NCBI GenBank assembly: GCA_964466785.1
Contig: CAYXOD010000005.1
Coordinates: 155,101 to 219,100, forward strand
DNA from: Fervidibacter sp964466785
GTDB lineage: Bacteria > Armatimonadota > Fervidibacteria > Fervidibacterales > Fervidibacteraceae
Reading direction: 5' to 3'
Length of the DNA stretch: 64,000 nucleotides
Shown here: one piece after another, positions 35,095 to 43,408 of the stretch
Position numbering within the stretch: the stretch's first letter is position 1
Layout of the letters: each line of letters begins with the position of its first letter
The notes under the pieces: model-generated
The model's database searches: none
What the model was told of the DNA's origin: nothing
What the model saw: the letters and a program-made list of their open reading frames with translations, nothing else
Translations under genes and position numbers: made by a program

Positions 35095-36326
35095 TGGAAC
35101 AAGGAGCGAGGGACGGGGGGCGAGTTAAAACCGAAATACTTGCGCATCTGTGCCCTTGCATCCTTATGCTTCTCGTTTTGCTTCTGCCTTTGCTTGGCTG
35201 CGGCGGATTGAAATTGCCCGAACTTGTTGTCCCCACAGTTGTTGTGAGCGGAACAGTTTACGAAGCGCTTTTGCTGGAAGACAAGCCGATTTCAGGTGCA
35301 TGGGTCACTATAAACGGGAGTATGCCTGCATACACCGACAGTCTTGGTCGGTTCACTGTAAATGTCCCTGTGACTGACACGAGCGGTCAAACAATTCAAG
35401 TTGCCGTCAGTGTTGCTAAGCACGGTTACTTAGCCAGGCTGATTGAGGGCGTGAGAATCAACACAGCTGGTTCCACTGAACTTGACACAATTTACCTTGT
35501 GCCAGCGCCGAACACAAGTAGCCTGAAGGGTAGGGTAGTGGACAAAACTACAGGACGGGGCATTCCGAACGCAGAAGTCATTTTCCTTGGTGACTTGACA
35601 ATTAGGGTCCGCACTGCGGCGGATGGGAGTTTCCTGCTCAGCGGCATAATGCCAGAAAGCGGGGAGTTCCCTGTCCAAGCCCGCCATCCTGACTTCTTGA
35701 CAGTTTTTGATCTGCAGACGGGTCGGAATTACCAAAATGTGGTCATTCGCAGTGGCGACGAAAATGTCAACACTGTCACCCTTGAACTTTACCCACTCGG
35801 CACACCTGCTCGAGTTTCTGGACGGGTTGTCAACAGTGAGACTTCTGAGCCCGTTTCTAACGCAACGGTGAAACTTGGCTCAAAGCAAACCGAAACCGAT
35901 GAGAACGGCAATTTCCGTATTCCCGACGCTCCAACTGGGCGACAAACGCTTAGAGTTGAGCATCCACAATTTTTGACTTTCAACGAAACACTTCTCATCA
36001 ACGGTGACCCTTTGGTCGTGTTCTTGTTTGCCCCTGGCAGTTTGCCATCCCTGCCGTTCACGATTTCGGGCAAAGTGACCCTTCAAGGCACAACAAACCA
36101 CAGTGGTGTTAGGGTTGAAGCGAGGCGGAAAACCGATGGTGTGGTTGTTGATGTAACGACCACCACAATTGAGGGCAATTATGCCCTCTGGGTCCCGCCG
36201 GGGACATACTTGGTTAGGGCAAGCATTGAAGGTTTCGTTAGCGCAGAACGAGAAGTTACTGTTCGGAAAGGTGTTGCTGTGACGAATGTTGACTTTACAC
36301 TCGCTCGTCTGGAGGGTTCACAGTGA
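35091..36326 (+). CDS. Lipoprotein with tandem carboxypeptidase-regulatory-like beta domains
   Basis: A 411-residue protein beginning at ATGA overlap with the previous stop. A hydrophobic stretch ends with the lipobox LLPLLGCGG. At least four beta-sandwich repeats follow: VSGTVYEALLLEDKPISGAWVTI, LKGRVVDKTTGRGIPNAEVIF, VSGRVVNSETSEPVSNATVKL and ISGKVTLQGTTNHSGVRVEA. Each has the xGxVxD/..P(I/V).xAxVxL signature of carboxypeptidase-regulatory-like domains. No enzyme domain is present. It is probably held in the outer membrane facing outward or inward. The true start may be slightly downstream as the first 25 residues are unusually polar before the hydrophobic core. Confidence 0.85.
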   Translation: MMEQGARDGGRVKTEILAHLCPCILMLLVLLLPLLGCGGLKLPELVVPTVVVSGTVYEALLLEDKPISGAWVTINGSMPAYTDSLGRFTVNVPVTDTSGQTIQVAVSVAKHGYLARLIEGVRINTAGSTELDTIYLVPAPNTSSLKGRVVDKTTGRGIPNAEVIFLGDLTIRVRTAADGSFLLSGIMPESGEFPVQARHPDFLTVFDLQTGRNYQNVVIRSGDENVNTVTLELYPLGTPARVSGRVVNSETSEPVSNATVKLGSKQTETDENGNFRIPDAPTGRQTLRVEHPQFLTFNETLLINGDPLVVFLFAPGSLPSLPFTISGKVTLQGTTNHSGVRVEARRKTDGVVVDVTTTTIEGNYALWVPPGTYLVRASIEGFVSAEREVTVRKGVAVTNVDFTLARLEGSQ

Positions 36327-36694
36327 TGCGCTGGATTGTGATTGCTGCTGCCTTTATCGCAACTTTGTCATTCATGGGTTGTGGTGGGGGCAATAAAACA
36401 CCACCGGGCATTTACGGTCAAGTCATAAGTAAAGGAACGAGGCAGCCCATCGCAAACGCAACAGTATCGTTACAGCAAAACGGTGAAGAAATTGCTTCAA
36501 CCCAAACTAACGGCAACGGCAAATTCGCTTTTCCGAATCTTTCGCCCGGAACTTACACCCTTGTCGTTTCTGCCGATGGTTATTGGAGGGCACAAGTTAG
36601 GGTAACATTGGAGCAGGGACGACAATTGTCGGTCACAATTGAGATGTTCTCAGAGCAAGAGGGACCGCCAACCGATGTCCCAATTACGGATTGA
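36326..36694 (+). CDS. Small lipoprotein with one carboxypeptidase-regulatory-like domain
   Basis: A 122-residue protein. ATG 36326 overlaps the preceding TGA by one base, and GGAGGG lies nine bases upstream; the GTG at 36323 is less likely. Signal peptide with lipobox FMGC, then one beta domain: IYGQVISKGTRQPIANATVSL.. FAFPNLSPGTYTLVVSADGY. It is the minimal form of the module found in the two larger lipoproteins upstream. Confidence 0.85.
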   Translation: MRWIVIAAAFIATLSFMGCGGGNKTPPGIYGQVISKGTRQPIANATVSLQQNGEEIASTQTNGNGKFAFPNLSPGTYTLVVSADGYWRAQVRVTLEQGRQLSVTIEMFSEQEGPPTDVPITD

Positions 36695-36744
36695 ACCGTG
36701 ACATGGCACAATTTCGTTGGGAATTTCAAAGGAGGCGATCGCCA

Positions 36745-36954
36745 ATGCGCCTTTGGACAATCTTGTTGGCTAGCCTTTCAATCCTTGTCACTGCGTTCTT
36801 GCTTGGTTGCGGTGGGGGTGGTGGAGGCGGAATTAAACCGCCTGGTGGCGGAACAACTCCTGGCACACCGGGAGGTGGAACGCAGCCGCCTCCCCCACCA
36901 AGTGGCGGAACCGGTGGGACAATCTTGCAACCACCGCCTCCCCCCAACTTTTGA
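36745..36954 (+). CDS. Gly/Pro-rich small lipoprotein
   Basis: A 69-residue protein: MRLWTILLASLSILVTAF, lipobox LLGC, then seven Gly and a low-complexity tail of Gly, Pro and Thr (PPGGGTTPGTPGGGTQ.. PPPPPNF). GGAGG at 36731-36735 is nine bases before the ATG; an earlier in-frame start (36691) adds polar residues and is less likely. The tail resembles surface or wall linkers. No domain. Confidence 0.75.
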   Translation: MRLWTILLASLSILVTAFLLGCGGGGGGGIKPPGGGTTPGTPGGGTQPPPPPSGGTGGTILQPPPPPNF

Positions 36955-36981
36955 CTAAGCCGCTGGAAAGGGGTTTGAATC

Positions 36982-38448
36982 ATGTTCAAAAGGTGGCTGA
37001 CGGTTGCAGCGGCATTCATAATTTCAGTCGCTGTCCTGCTCGTCTTTTGGGTCTGGAGCAACAAAAAAACCGTCAAGCAACCCGAAGTTCAAGTTCAAAA
37101 GCACGAACCGAAACTTAAGCCAGGCATAACTTTGGAAGAGGTTGAAGGGCTTGTTCTGCGCAGGGAAGGGCGCAAGACTTGGGAGTTGTTCGTTGACCTC
37201 ATAACCCTTGACAAAAACCAAACCCAAGCAACCGCTCAAGGTATCCGAAAAGCCATTTACTACGATGAGAAAGGCAAACCGCTCTTTTGGTTTTCCGCCC
37301 AAACTCTTGTCTATAACTCCAACACGGGCGAAGTGACCTTGACTGGCGACATTCGGGTTGAGGCTCGGCTTCCCAAGGGCAAGATGCTCTTTGGGAAAAC
37401 AACGCAAGCGGTGTGGCATGAACGGAAACGAATTTTGGAAGTTTGGGACGGCCAGGGGCAGGTCGGTGAAACTCGCTTCCTCGTCCGTCGTATCCGTTAC
37501 AACCCCGACACGACAGTGCTTGAAGCCTTTGAACAAGTTGTCGTCTTCACTCCAAGAACAAGGCTTGTTTGCCCAATGGTGCGAACGAACTTGACAACTC
37601 GCCACCTCATCGCTTCGCCGCCAGTTCAACTGACCGTCCTCACGAAGAAATCGCCAACTCCTTTTTTGCCCGTCGCCTTCCGCAAAGTTGCACAGAATGA
37701 GCAGCAGAAAAAGGAAGAAAAGAAGGAGCGTCCAGTGAATTTCTATACAGACAAACCCGTTATTCGCAAACCGCCACGGTGGTTCTTTGAAGATGTGAGG
37801 ATTACCGAAGAGGGTGAGGATTACACTATCACCGCTAAGCGTGCCATTTACGACGAAGACGCCGACAAGGTGGAAATTCCCGAAGGCATTCGGTTTGAAG
37901 ATCCAGAAACCCTCGCAACTGCCCCGAAAGGTGAGGTTGACAATAAAAAGAAAATTGCCGTCTTCTTTGGTCCAGTTGAGGTGATCATTAAGCCCAAGAA
38001 GGAAGAGCCCGAGGAAGCGAAGAAAGAACAAGACAGTCAACCCGAGGCTGAAGCCCCAAAAGAGGAGAAGCGAGAAAGATTGCGGGAAAGGGTGCGCAAG
38101 GAAGGTGGAAAGATGGTTTGCGACAAGGCTGAATACTTCTATCGAGAGCGGAGGGTGATGGCGACAGGAAATGTCAATTTTGAGCAAGAAAAAAGATACA
38201 GCGGCAAGGCAGATAAAGTGACCTACTTGACCCGCGACGAAATCTTGACTATTGAGGGCAATGTGGTTATGCGGGACTTGCGGAAAGGACACGAAGTTGA
38301 ATGTCCAAAAATCGTCATCAACCTTCAAACGGATGAGGTCGAAATCAGCCCACCTGTTAGCGGTCGTTTGATCGTACGCGAGGAAGAAGAGGAGCAAAAG
38401 CCACAACCAGAGAAGGTTGAGAAGAAAAGCGAGGAAGCAACGAAGTAG
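36982..38448 (+). CDS. LptC/LptA-like (OstA-type) envelope protein
   Basis: A 488-residue protein with one N-terminal hydrophobic segment (LTVAAAFIISVAVLLVFWVW), as in LptC. Repeating OstA-like beta units follow: DLITLDKNQTQATAQGIRKAIYY, AQTLVYNSNTGEVTLTGDIRVEA, ITAKRAIYDEDADKVEIPEGI and CDKAEYFYRERRVMATGNVNF..VTYLTRDEILTIEGNV. The end and a middle stretch are rich in Lys and Glu. LptC and LptA bridge lipopolysaccharide from the inner to the outer membrane; here the two types seem joined in one chain. It lies 27 bp after the Gly/Pro lipoprotein and should belong to that operon. Confidence 0.8.
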   Translation: MFKRWLTVAAAFIISVAVLLVFWVWSNKKTVKQPEVQVQKHEPKLKPGITLEEVEGLVLRREGRKTWELFVDLITLDKNQTQATAQGIRKAIYYDEKGKPLFWFSAQTLVYNSNTGEVTLTGDIRVEARLPKGKMLFGKTTQAVWHERKRILEVWDGQGQVGETRFLVRRIRYNPDTTVLEAFEQVVVFTPRTRLVCPMVRTNLTTRHLIASPPVQLTVLTKKSPTPFLPVAFRKVAQNEQQKKEEKKERPVNFYTDKPVIRKPPRWFFEDVRITEEGEDYTITAKRAIYDEDADKVEIPEGIRFEDPETLATAPKGEVDNKKKIAVFFGPVEVIIKPKKEEPEEAKKEQDSQPEAEAPKEEKRERLRERVRKEGGKMVCDKAEYFYRERRVMATGNVNFEQEKRYSGKADKVTYLTRDEILTIEGNVVMRDLRKGHEVECPKIVINLQTDEVEISPPVSGRLIVREEEEEQKPQPEKVEKKSEEATK

Positions 38449-38911
38449 CACTGGGGCGAAAGGTAGCGGGGTTGGAAAAGTAAAAGCAATTTCAGTCGTA
38501 GACAAAATTTTTGCCCCAGTTGGCGTTAAAGGACGACACCTTCAAATTTTTGCCCCAAAGGAAGTCAAGTTACGGCAAAGGGGGGATAAGGTTTTGCGCT
38601 ATCGGTGGAGACAGAGACCGATGTGGCATTTGGTTCGGTGGCAAAGTGGTTGGGCGTTGCTCATCGCTATCCCCAAAATTGCCCAACAGGTTCGTTGCAT
38701 TCGAACTTTAATGGGCATTAAGGTTGACAGTGAATTTTGTTTGCTGCCTACGAAACAAAACGGAACACAATGGCACCCTATCGCTCAATTGAGAGGGCAA
38801 TGGCAAATCAGTCTGCCCTTACCTGCGAATTGGCGAGTTTCAGGCTCGCCGAAAACCGTCCACCTGCAAGGACACAAATGGCTTCTCTTGCCCGTCTCTT
38901 TCGGCTCTTGA
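38417..38911 (+). CDS. Hypothetical protein (uncertain)
   Basis: An open frame of 164 residues starting at a TTG that overlaps the end of the LptA-like gene. Composition is protein-like with several Trp (RYRWRQRPMWHLVRWQSGW, NWRVSG, HKWLLLP) and no low complexity, but the start has no clear ribosome site and no family is recognised. It may be the last gene of the operon, or a fragment. The minus-strand frame here is an antisense shadow. Confidence 0.4.
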   Translation: MRRKARKQRSSTGAKGSGVGKVKAISVVDKIFAPVGVKGRHLQIFAPKEVKLRQRGDKVLRYRWRQRPMWHLVRWQSGWALLIAIPKIAQQVRCIRTLMGIKVDSEFCLLPTKQNGTQWHPIAQLRGQWQISLPLPANWRVSGSPKTVHLQGHKWLLLPVSFGS

Positions 38912-38940
38912 AAGCCAGCACTCTGCATGTTGAATAATAG

Positions 38941-39188
38941 GTTTCGGAGGGCTGCTCTCCTGAGCCGCCGAAAGAAAGAAAAAAGAGCGGCTAAAAAGCG
39001 AAGCAGCGCTTCGGGGAAGCGTCTTCCGAAAGACGACAAAGAAATCGAAGGAAAAAATTTTGTCCTTGACAATAAAACTGCCGTCGGGCATAAAGCCCGA
39101 CGCTACCATCTTTTTGTTAACCATCAATCTTTGTAGCGTCGGGGTTTTATCCCCGACGGTTGTTGAATTGCCTTCCTTTCGGCTGCTC
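38941..39188. repeat. Intergenic palindromic repeats
   Basis: Units shared with 10.4-10.7 kb: GGGCTGCTCTCCTGAGCCGCCGAAAG at 38949-38974 in pieces, a GCAGCGCTTCGGGGAAGCG palindrome-like unit near 39003-39021, then two hairpins: GTCGGGC-ATAAA-GCCCGAC at about 39082-39100 and CGTCGGGG-TTTTAT-CCCCGACG at about 39136-39157. None has the U-tract of an intrinsic terminator. No gene is seen. Confidence 0.65.
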
Positions 39189-39191
39189 TCC

Positions 39192-40151
39192 TTAACTGCT
39201 TTTGAACTTTGTCCTCCAATAATCCAGCATGTCGCTGAGGGTTTGTTCGTAGGGGATTTGAGGCATCCAGCCTGTCCGCTCCCTGAATTTCCCGCTGTCA
39301 CCGATCAAAATAGGAACATCCGAAGGGCGCATCCTCATCGGGTCTTGACGAATTTCAACCTTCACCTTTGCCATGCTAAGAAGCGTCTCAAGCACTTCCT
39401 TGATGCTCCAAGCCTTTCCTGTGCAGATGTTGTAAACCTCCCCTGGTTCACCCTTTTCCAAAGCCAACCAATATGCTCGCACAATATCGCGGACATCGGT
39501 AAAATCCCTCTTCGCTTCCAAATTACCGACATAAATCACCGGCTCTTGCAGACCAGATTCAATGCGAGCAATTTGCCACGCAAAGCCCGAGTCAACGAAG
39601 GCTTCTGGTCTACGCGGACCTGAATGGTTAAACGCCCTTGTGCGAACGATGAACATCCCATAACTGCGGCGATATTGCCAACCAAGCAAATCTTGTGCGA
39701 CTTTACTGACGGCGTAGGGTGAGAGAGGTCTCAACGGATTGGTTTCTTTGATAGGCAGTTCGCTTTCAAACTGCAGCCCGTATTCCTCACTTGAACCGGC
39801 ATTCAAAATCCTGCAGTCAAGTTCCAACTGCCTAACCGATTCAAATAGGTTGATTGTTCCGATGACATTTATGTGCATTGTGTCGGCGGGAGCAGCCCAA
39901 CTTGCCGGGACGAAACTTTGCGCCGCGAGGTGAAAAATCCAGTCTGGCTTTGCTTCCTTAACAGCGCTGCGGACAGAAATTGCGTCTCTGAGGTCGCACT
40001 CAATCAAGCGGATTTTGGTGAGTAGATGTTGAATGTTATCAAGGCGCGAACGCCACCTGTATGTCCCGAAAACTTCGGCGCCCTTTTCCAAAGCCAACTC
40101 AGCTAGGTGAGAACCGACGAAACCGGTGATGCCGGTGATGAGAATTCGCAC
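39192..40151 (-). CDS. NAD-dependent sugar-nucleotide epimerase/dehydratase, GDP-mannose dehydratase/RMD-like
   Basis: A 319-residue extended short-chain dehydrogenase. MRILITGITGFVGSHLAE is the Rossmann loop (GxxGxxG); catalytic Ser/Tyr/Lys are in NAGSSEEYG and SPYAVSK. It also has FNHSGPRRPEAF and KRDFTDVRDIVRAYWLAL. Closest in pattern to GDP-D-mannose 4,6-dehydratase and GDP-6-deoxy-4-keto-mannose reductase, so it may make GDP-rhamnose-type sugars for surface glycans. A glycan gene cluster is not next to it, so the exact product is not known. Confidence 0.9.
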   Translation of the reverse strand: MRILITGITGFVGSHLAELALEKGAEVFGTYRWRSRLDNIQHLLTKIRLIECDLRDAISVRSAVKEAKPDWIFHLAAQSFVPASWAAPADTMHINVIGTINLFESVRQLELDCRILNAGSSEEYGLQFESELPIKETNPLRPLSPYAVSKVAQDLLGWQYRRSYGMFIVRTRAFNHSGPRRPEAFVDSGFAWQIARIESGLQEPVIYVGNLEAKRDFTDVRDIVRAYWLALEKGEPGEVYNICTGKAWSIKEVLETLLSMAKVKVEIRQDPMRMRPSDVPILIGDSGKFRERTGWMPQIPYEQTLSDMLDYWRTKFKSS

Positions 40152-40207
40152 GGGTTACCACCACCCTCGTAATTTTCCCTAGACTTTACAATTTTTTCGC
40201 TTGCCGT

Positions 40208-42421
40208 TTAAAAAGGTAACTGTTTCATCAATGCCTTCAATTCGTCCATTCGGAAAGGCTTGTGCAGCACAGGCACTCCCCATTCCTGTAACGCCTTTTG
40301 CGTCGTTGGGCTGAGAAGATCTCCTGTCATGATGACAAAACGGATGGCTAAACTGGGCTTGTGATTTTTAAGCCATTTGTAAAGTTGGTCTCCCCTTAGT
40401 TTCGGCATCTTCAAATCACAAAGCACAAGATCGTATTCATGTTCACTTAAAAGCCTTTGAGCCTCCATTCCATCGCTTGCCACATCTACTTTGTGTCCTT
40501 CCCGAGATAAAATCGCTTTCAAAACCGCCACGATACCTGCCTCATCGTCTATGATGAGGATTCGCTTTTTCAAGTTCACTTTTGAATCCGAAGTTGATGC
40601 CCTTTCACGGGACGGGGCAAGATGGGTTTCACCTTCAGTGCGTTCAGCGACGGGCAACTCAATGACGAACCTTGCCCCGCCTTCAGGTTTGTTTTCAGCC
40701 CAAATTTTCCCCCCGTGCCCTGTAACTATGCCGTAAACAATTGCCAATCCCAGCCCAGTTCCCTTGCCAACAGGTTTGGTTGTGAAGAAAGGGTCAAAAA
40801 TGTGAGGCAGATGCTCGGGTGGGATGCCTTTGCCCGTGTCTTCAACGATGATGCGAACCACGTCTTCGGATTGCTCGGTCAAAATGGTTAAAATCCCACC
40901 CCCTTGCTCGCTCATAGCGTCTTCTGAATTGTTAACAAGGTTAAGCAAAACTTGCTGCAATTGTATCTTGTCCCCCAGAACGGGAGAAAGTGCCTCGCTC
41001 AAATTGAGAGCGACATCAATGTTGCTGCTTCTAAGTTGGTAGCCTTTCATTTCCAAGACTTCCCTCACAACTTCATTGATGTCAACCGGTGCAAGTTCCT
41101 GGGGGCGAGGTCTTGAGTAAGTGAGCAAGTTTTTCGTAATTCGCCCAATTCGCAACGCCTGATCTCGGATATGCTCTGCCATCCTTTTCGCTCTTTCATC
41201 TGTCAAGTCTTCTTGAAGCAACTCTGCCATCCCCACGATAGCGTTAAGCGGGTTATTTATCTCGTGGGCAACACCTGCTGCCATTTGCCCAATGGTTATC
41301 AACCGCTCCGTTTGTTCAAACAACCTTCTCGCCCTTCGCTCCGAAGTTACATCTTGAAGGGAGTGGACGAATCGCTTTAATTCACCCTCAGCGAAATCCG
41401 GTTGAATTTGAACATGCCAAATGCGACCGTCAGGGAGTTGAACTTCGTAAGAGACCGCTTCTCCTTTCAAAAGCGTCTTCTCGTAAGGGCAATTCGCCGA
41501 ACTTCTTGTTTCAGGGTGAAGGACCTCTGTGCATCTTTTGCCTACAAGTTCGCTCTCACCTTTTCCCAGCAATTGAATCAACGCCTTATTGACTCTCACT
41601 ACAGTGAAGTTTTTGTCAAGAATGGCGACACCTGTGCCGATGAGATCAAAAGTCAACTCCCAATCGGCTTTAGCCAGAGCCAACGCTTCCGCTTTCCCTT
41701 TCAGTTCATCGGTCACTTTCTTAAGGCGTTCAAAGAGCAACGATGTTAACAAAGTCAAGATTGACAAAATTCCGAAAACCAACCAAGAGGTTCGGCGAAG
41801 CCTTTGTTCTTTCTTCAAGACTGTCGTGGCATTGAAGTCAACACCGACAATTGCGATTGTGCTGCCGTTCTTGTCTTTTAAAGGAGCATAACCAGAAAGC
41901 CAAACTCCCCATCTGTCTTGGGTGAACTTTTCGTCTGCGGTGGGACGACCTTCTAAGTAGCAACGGAGCATCTCTGGATACTCGCTAACATCAAATTCCT
42001 CGCCAAGATGGGCTTTATCTTCCTCTTCATCAATTTCACCATCACCGTTTAGGTCGTAAGGGACACCGCTGTCAAGGACGAAGTGCCATGTTTTGCTCTG
42101 AGAGGGCACAAGAGTGTAGATGGATTCTTGGGCGAACAGGAAACCCTTTTGGCGAACCTCTGGAAGCAAAGCTTTGGCAAAGCGTTGGAGTTGCTCAGTA
42201 AGTTTTTGGTAGAGTGGGGTGTCTTCTCTCCCTTCTCGGTAAACTCTTTGATGCTCTTCGGGGTCAATTGAGAGGGCAACAGCCTGGGCGATGGACATCA
42301 AATGCTCACGGACTTCAGCCCAAAGGTCTTGCCGGGCGGCGTGGAAGTAAGCGTAAACCAACGCCGCCCAAATGAAAAAAGAGAAAACGACAGTCACCCA
42401 AAATCGCCATCGCCCTTTCAT
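40208..42421 (-). CDS. Hybrid sensor histidine kinase with PAS and response-regulator receiver domain
   Basis: A 737-residue protein. An N-terminal membrane span (FWVTVVFSFFIWAALVYAYF) leads to an extracytoplasmic sensor (residues about 30-220, including DSGVPYDLNGDGEIDEEEDK, an EF-hand-like loop) and a second span (LVFGILSILTLLTSLLF). Then comes a PAS domain (FDLIGTGVAILDKNFTVVRVN), HisKA with phospho-acceptor His386 (VAHEINNPLNAIVG), and HATPase motifs (NLVNNSEDAM, DTGKGIPPE, GKGTGLGLAIVYGI). A receiver domain closes it (LIIDDEAGIVAVLKAIL; Asp669 in CDLKMPK). ATG 42421 gives the correct signal-anchor start; a longer frame begins at 42586. No response regulator gene is adjacent. Confidence 0.9.
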   Translation of the reverse strand: MKGRWRFWVTVVFSFFIWAALVYAYFHAARQDLWAEVREHLMSIAQAVALSIDPEEHQRVYREGREDTPLYQKLTEQLQRFAKALLPEVRQKGFLFAQESIYTLVPSQSKTWHFVLDSGVPYDLNGDGEIDEEEDKAHLGEEFDVSEYPEMLRCYLEGRPTADEKFTQDRWGVWLSGYAPLKDKNGSTIAIVGVDFNATTVLKKEQRLRRTSWLVFGILSILTLLTSLLFERLKKVTDELKGKAEALALAKADWELTFDLIGTGVAILDKNFTVVRVNKALIQLLGKGESELVGKRCTEVLHPETRSSANCPYEKTLLKGEAVSYEVQLPDGRIWHVQIQPDFAEGELKRFVHSLQDVTSERRARRLFEQTERLITIGQMAAGVAHEINNPLNAIVGMAELLQEDLTDERAKRMAEHIRDQALRIGRITKNLLTYSRPRPQELAPVDINEVVREVLEMKGYQLRSSNIDVALNLSEALSPVLGDKIQLQQVLLNLVNNSEDAMSEQGGGILTILTEQSEDVVRIIVEDTGKGIPPEHLPHIFDPFFTTKPVGKGTGLGLAIVYGIVTGHGGKIWAENKPEGGARFVIELPVAERTEGETHLAPSRERASTSDSKVNLKKRILIIDDEAGIVAVLKAILSREGHKVDVASDGMEAQRLLSEHEYDLVLCDLKMPKLRGDQLYKWLKNHKPSLAIRFVIMTGDLLSPTTQKALQEWGVPVLHKPFRMDELKALMKQLPF

Positions 42422-42642
42422 CAGACCTTCACCCACGAGAAACTCATCTTCAGCAGGCAACGACCTTGCTTGGTGAAAATTTCCCTTGACAGAGAAAATT
42501 CGGCACACTTGAAAGCGTGCCCTTTTGACAATCTGAAAAATTGAACTATCCAAGCAAAACCTTGCATCCAAGATGGTTATCGGCATACCGCATTGAAAAC
42601 TTCAGGGTTGAGATACCGAAGGGCGATGTGGTCTCTGCGTAA

Positions 42643-43329
42643 TTACCTTCCACCCTTACCTTTCCCGACACCTTTTCCTCGTCCTTTCCCAACACCCTCT
42701 CCACTTGTCGCCTTGATAGGTGGCAGCCAGTCGGGGGAGACACCAAAGTGTGATCTAACCTTTGACCAATCTTTGTCCATCTCTTGCCAGTGAGCAATAA
42801 CTTTCTCGGTTGGCAACTTAGACGCTGCTGAGACTTGCAAAACGGCGATGATGTCTCCCCAACCTAACCCCTTTTGCCTCAATTTGACAATTTGCGACGC
42901 CGGAACACTAAAACTTTGTCTGAGAACACTCAGCCAGACTTCTCCTATCAACTCGTCATCGCTAAGTTTGCTGAGAGCAACTCGTTGTTGGTTGAAAGTG
43001 CCTGGGTGAATGCCCAAGCGATGTGCGATGACTCCCCAGCCGTGTCCTTTGCTGCGCATCTTGACGATTTCTTTCAAATCCTTTTTGCCAACTTTGGCGA
43101 TGACGACCGCTGGAGCGAGAACGAACACTGGCATTGCTGTCTCCTTGCGGGTGCTTATGACCATCGTCATGTCAACATCAAGCACTTTTGCGAGTAGAAG
43201 CGCTGCCGCTGCTTCTTCCCAACTCAGCCCGTTTTTTTGCACGATGGCAGTGATGCTGAAATCCTGTGCGAACAAGTTGGCGCACAATAGGATGAGTAAA
43301 TTGAGAATGACAATCGCTTGCTTCACCAT
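42643..43329 (-). CDS. Secreted protein with degenerate GW-containing repeats and Gly-Lys tail
   Basis: A 228-residue protein starting at ATG 43329, with GGAGGTG seven bases before. Signal peptide of about 20 residues (IVILNLLILLCANLFA). The mature part shows about four degenerate helical units: NGLSWEEAAAALLLAKVLDV, IVKMRSKGHGWGVIAHRLGI, IVKLRQKGLGWGDIIAVLQV and MDKDWSKVRSHFGVSPDWL. The end is basic and Gly-rich (GKGRGKGVGKGKGGR). The pattern (K/R)x(K/Q)GxGWGxIxxxL is similar to repeats in other exported bacterial proteins but has no role known to me. It lies 79 bp after the large lipoprotein gene (same strand). Confidence 0.7.
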   Translation of the reverse strand: MVKQAIVILNLLILLCANLFAQDFSITAIVQKNGLSWEEAAAALLLAKVLDVDMTMVISTRKETAMPVFVLAPAVVIAKVGKKDLKEIVKMRSKGHGWGVIAHRLGIHPGTFNQQRVALSKLSDDELIGEVWLSVLRQSFSVPASQIVKLRQKGLGWGDIIAVLQVSAASKLPTEKVIAHWQEMDKDWSKVRSHFGVSPDWLPPIKATSGEGVGKGRGKGVGKGKGGR

Positions 43330-43408
43330 TTCGTTCACCTCCATGAAAGTATTAGCCCGCTGGGCGTGGTAGCAACCCAGCGGGACGAACGGACGATGCA
43401 ACTTTTCT

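Noticed and set aside
37024..38505. A 493-residue open frame on the minus strand
   Set aside because: It lies antisense to the LptA-like gene, is rich in unusual residues, and has no family features; it is a shadow of a low-stop opposite frame.
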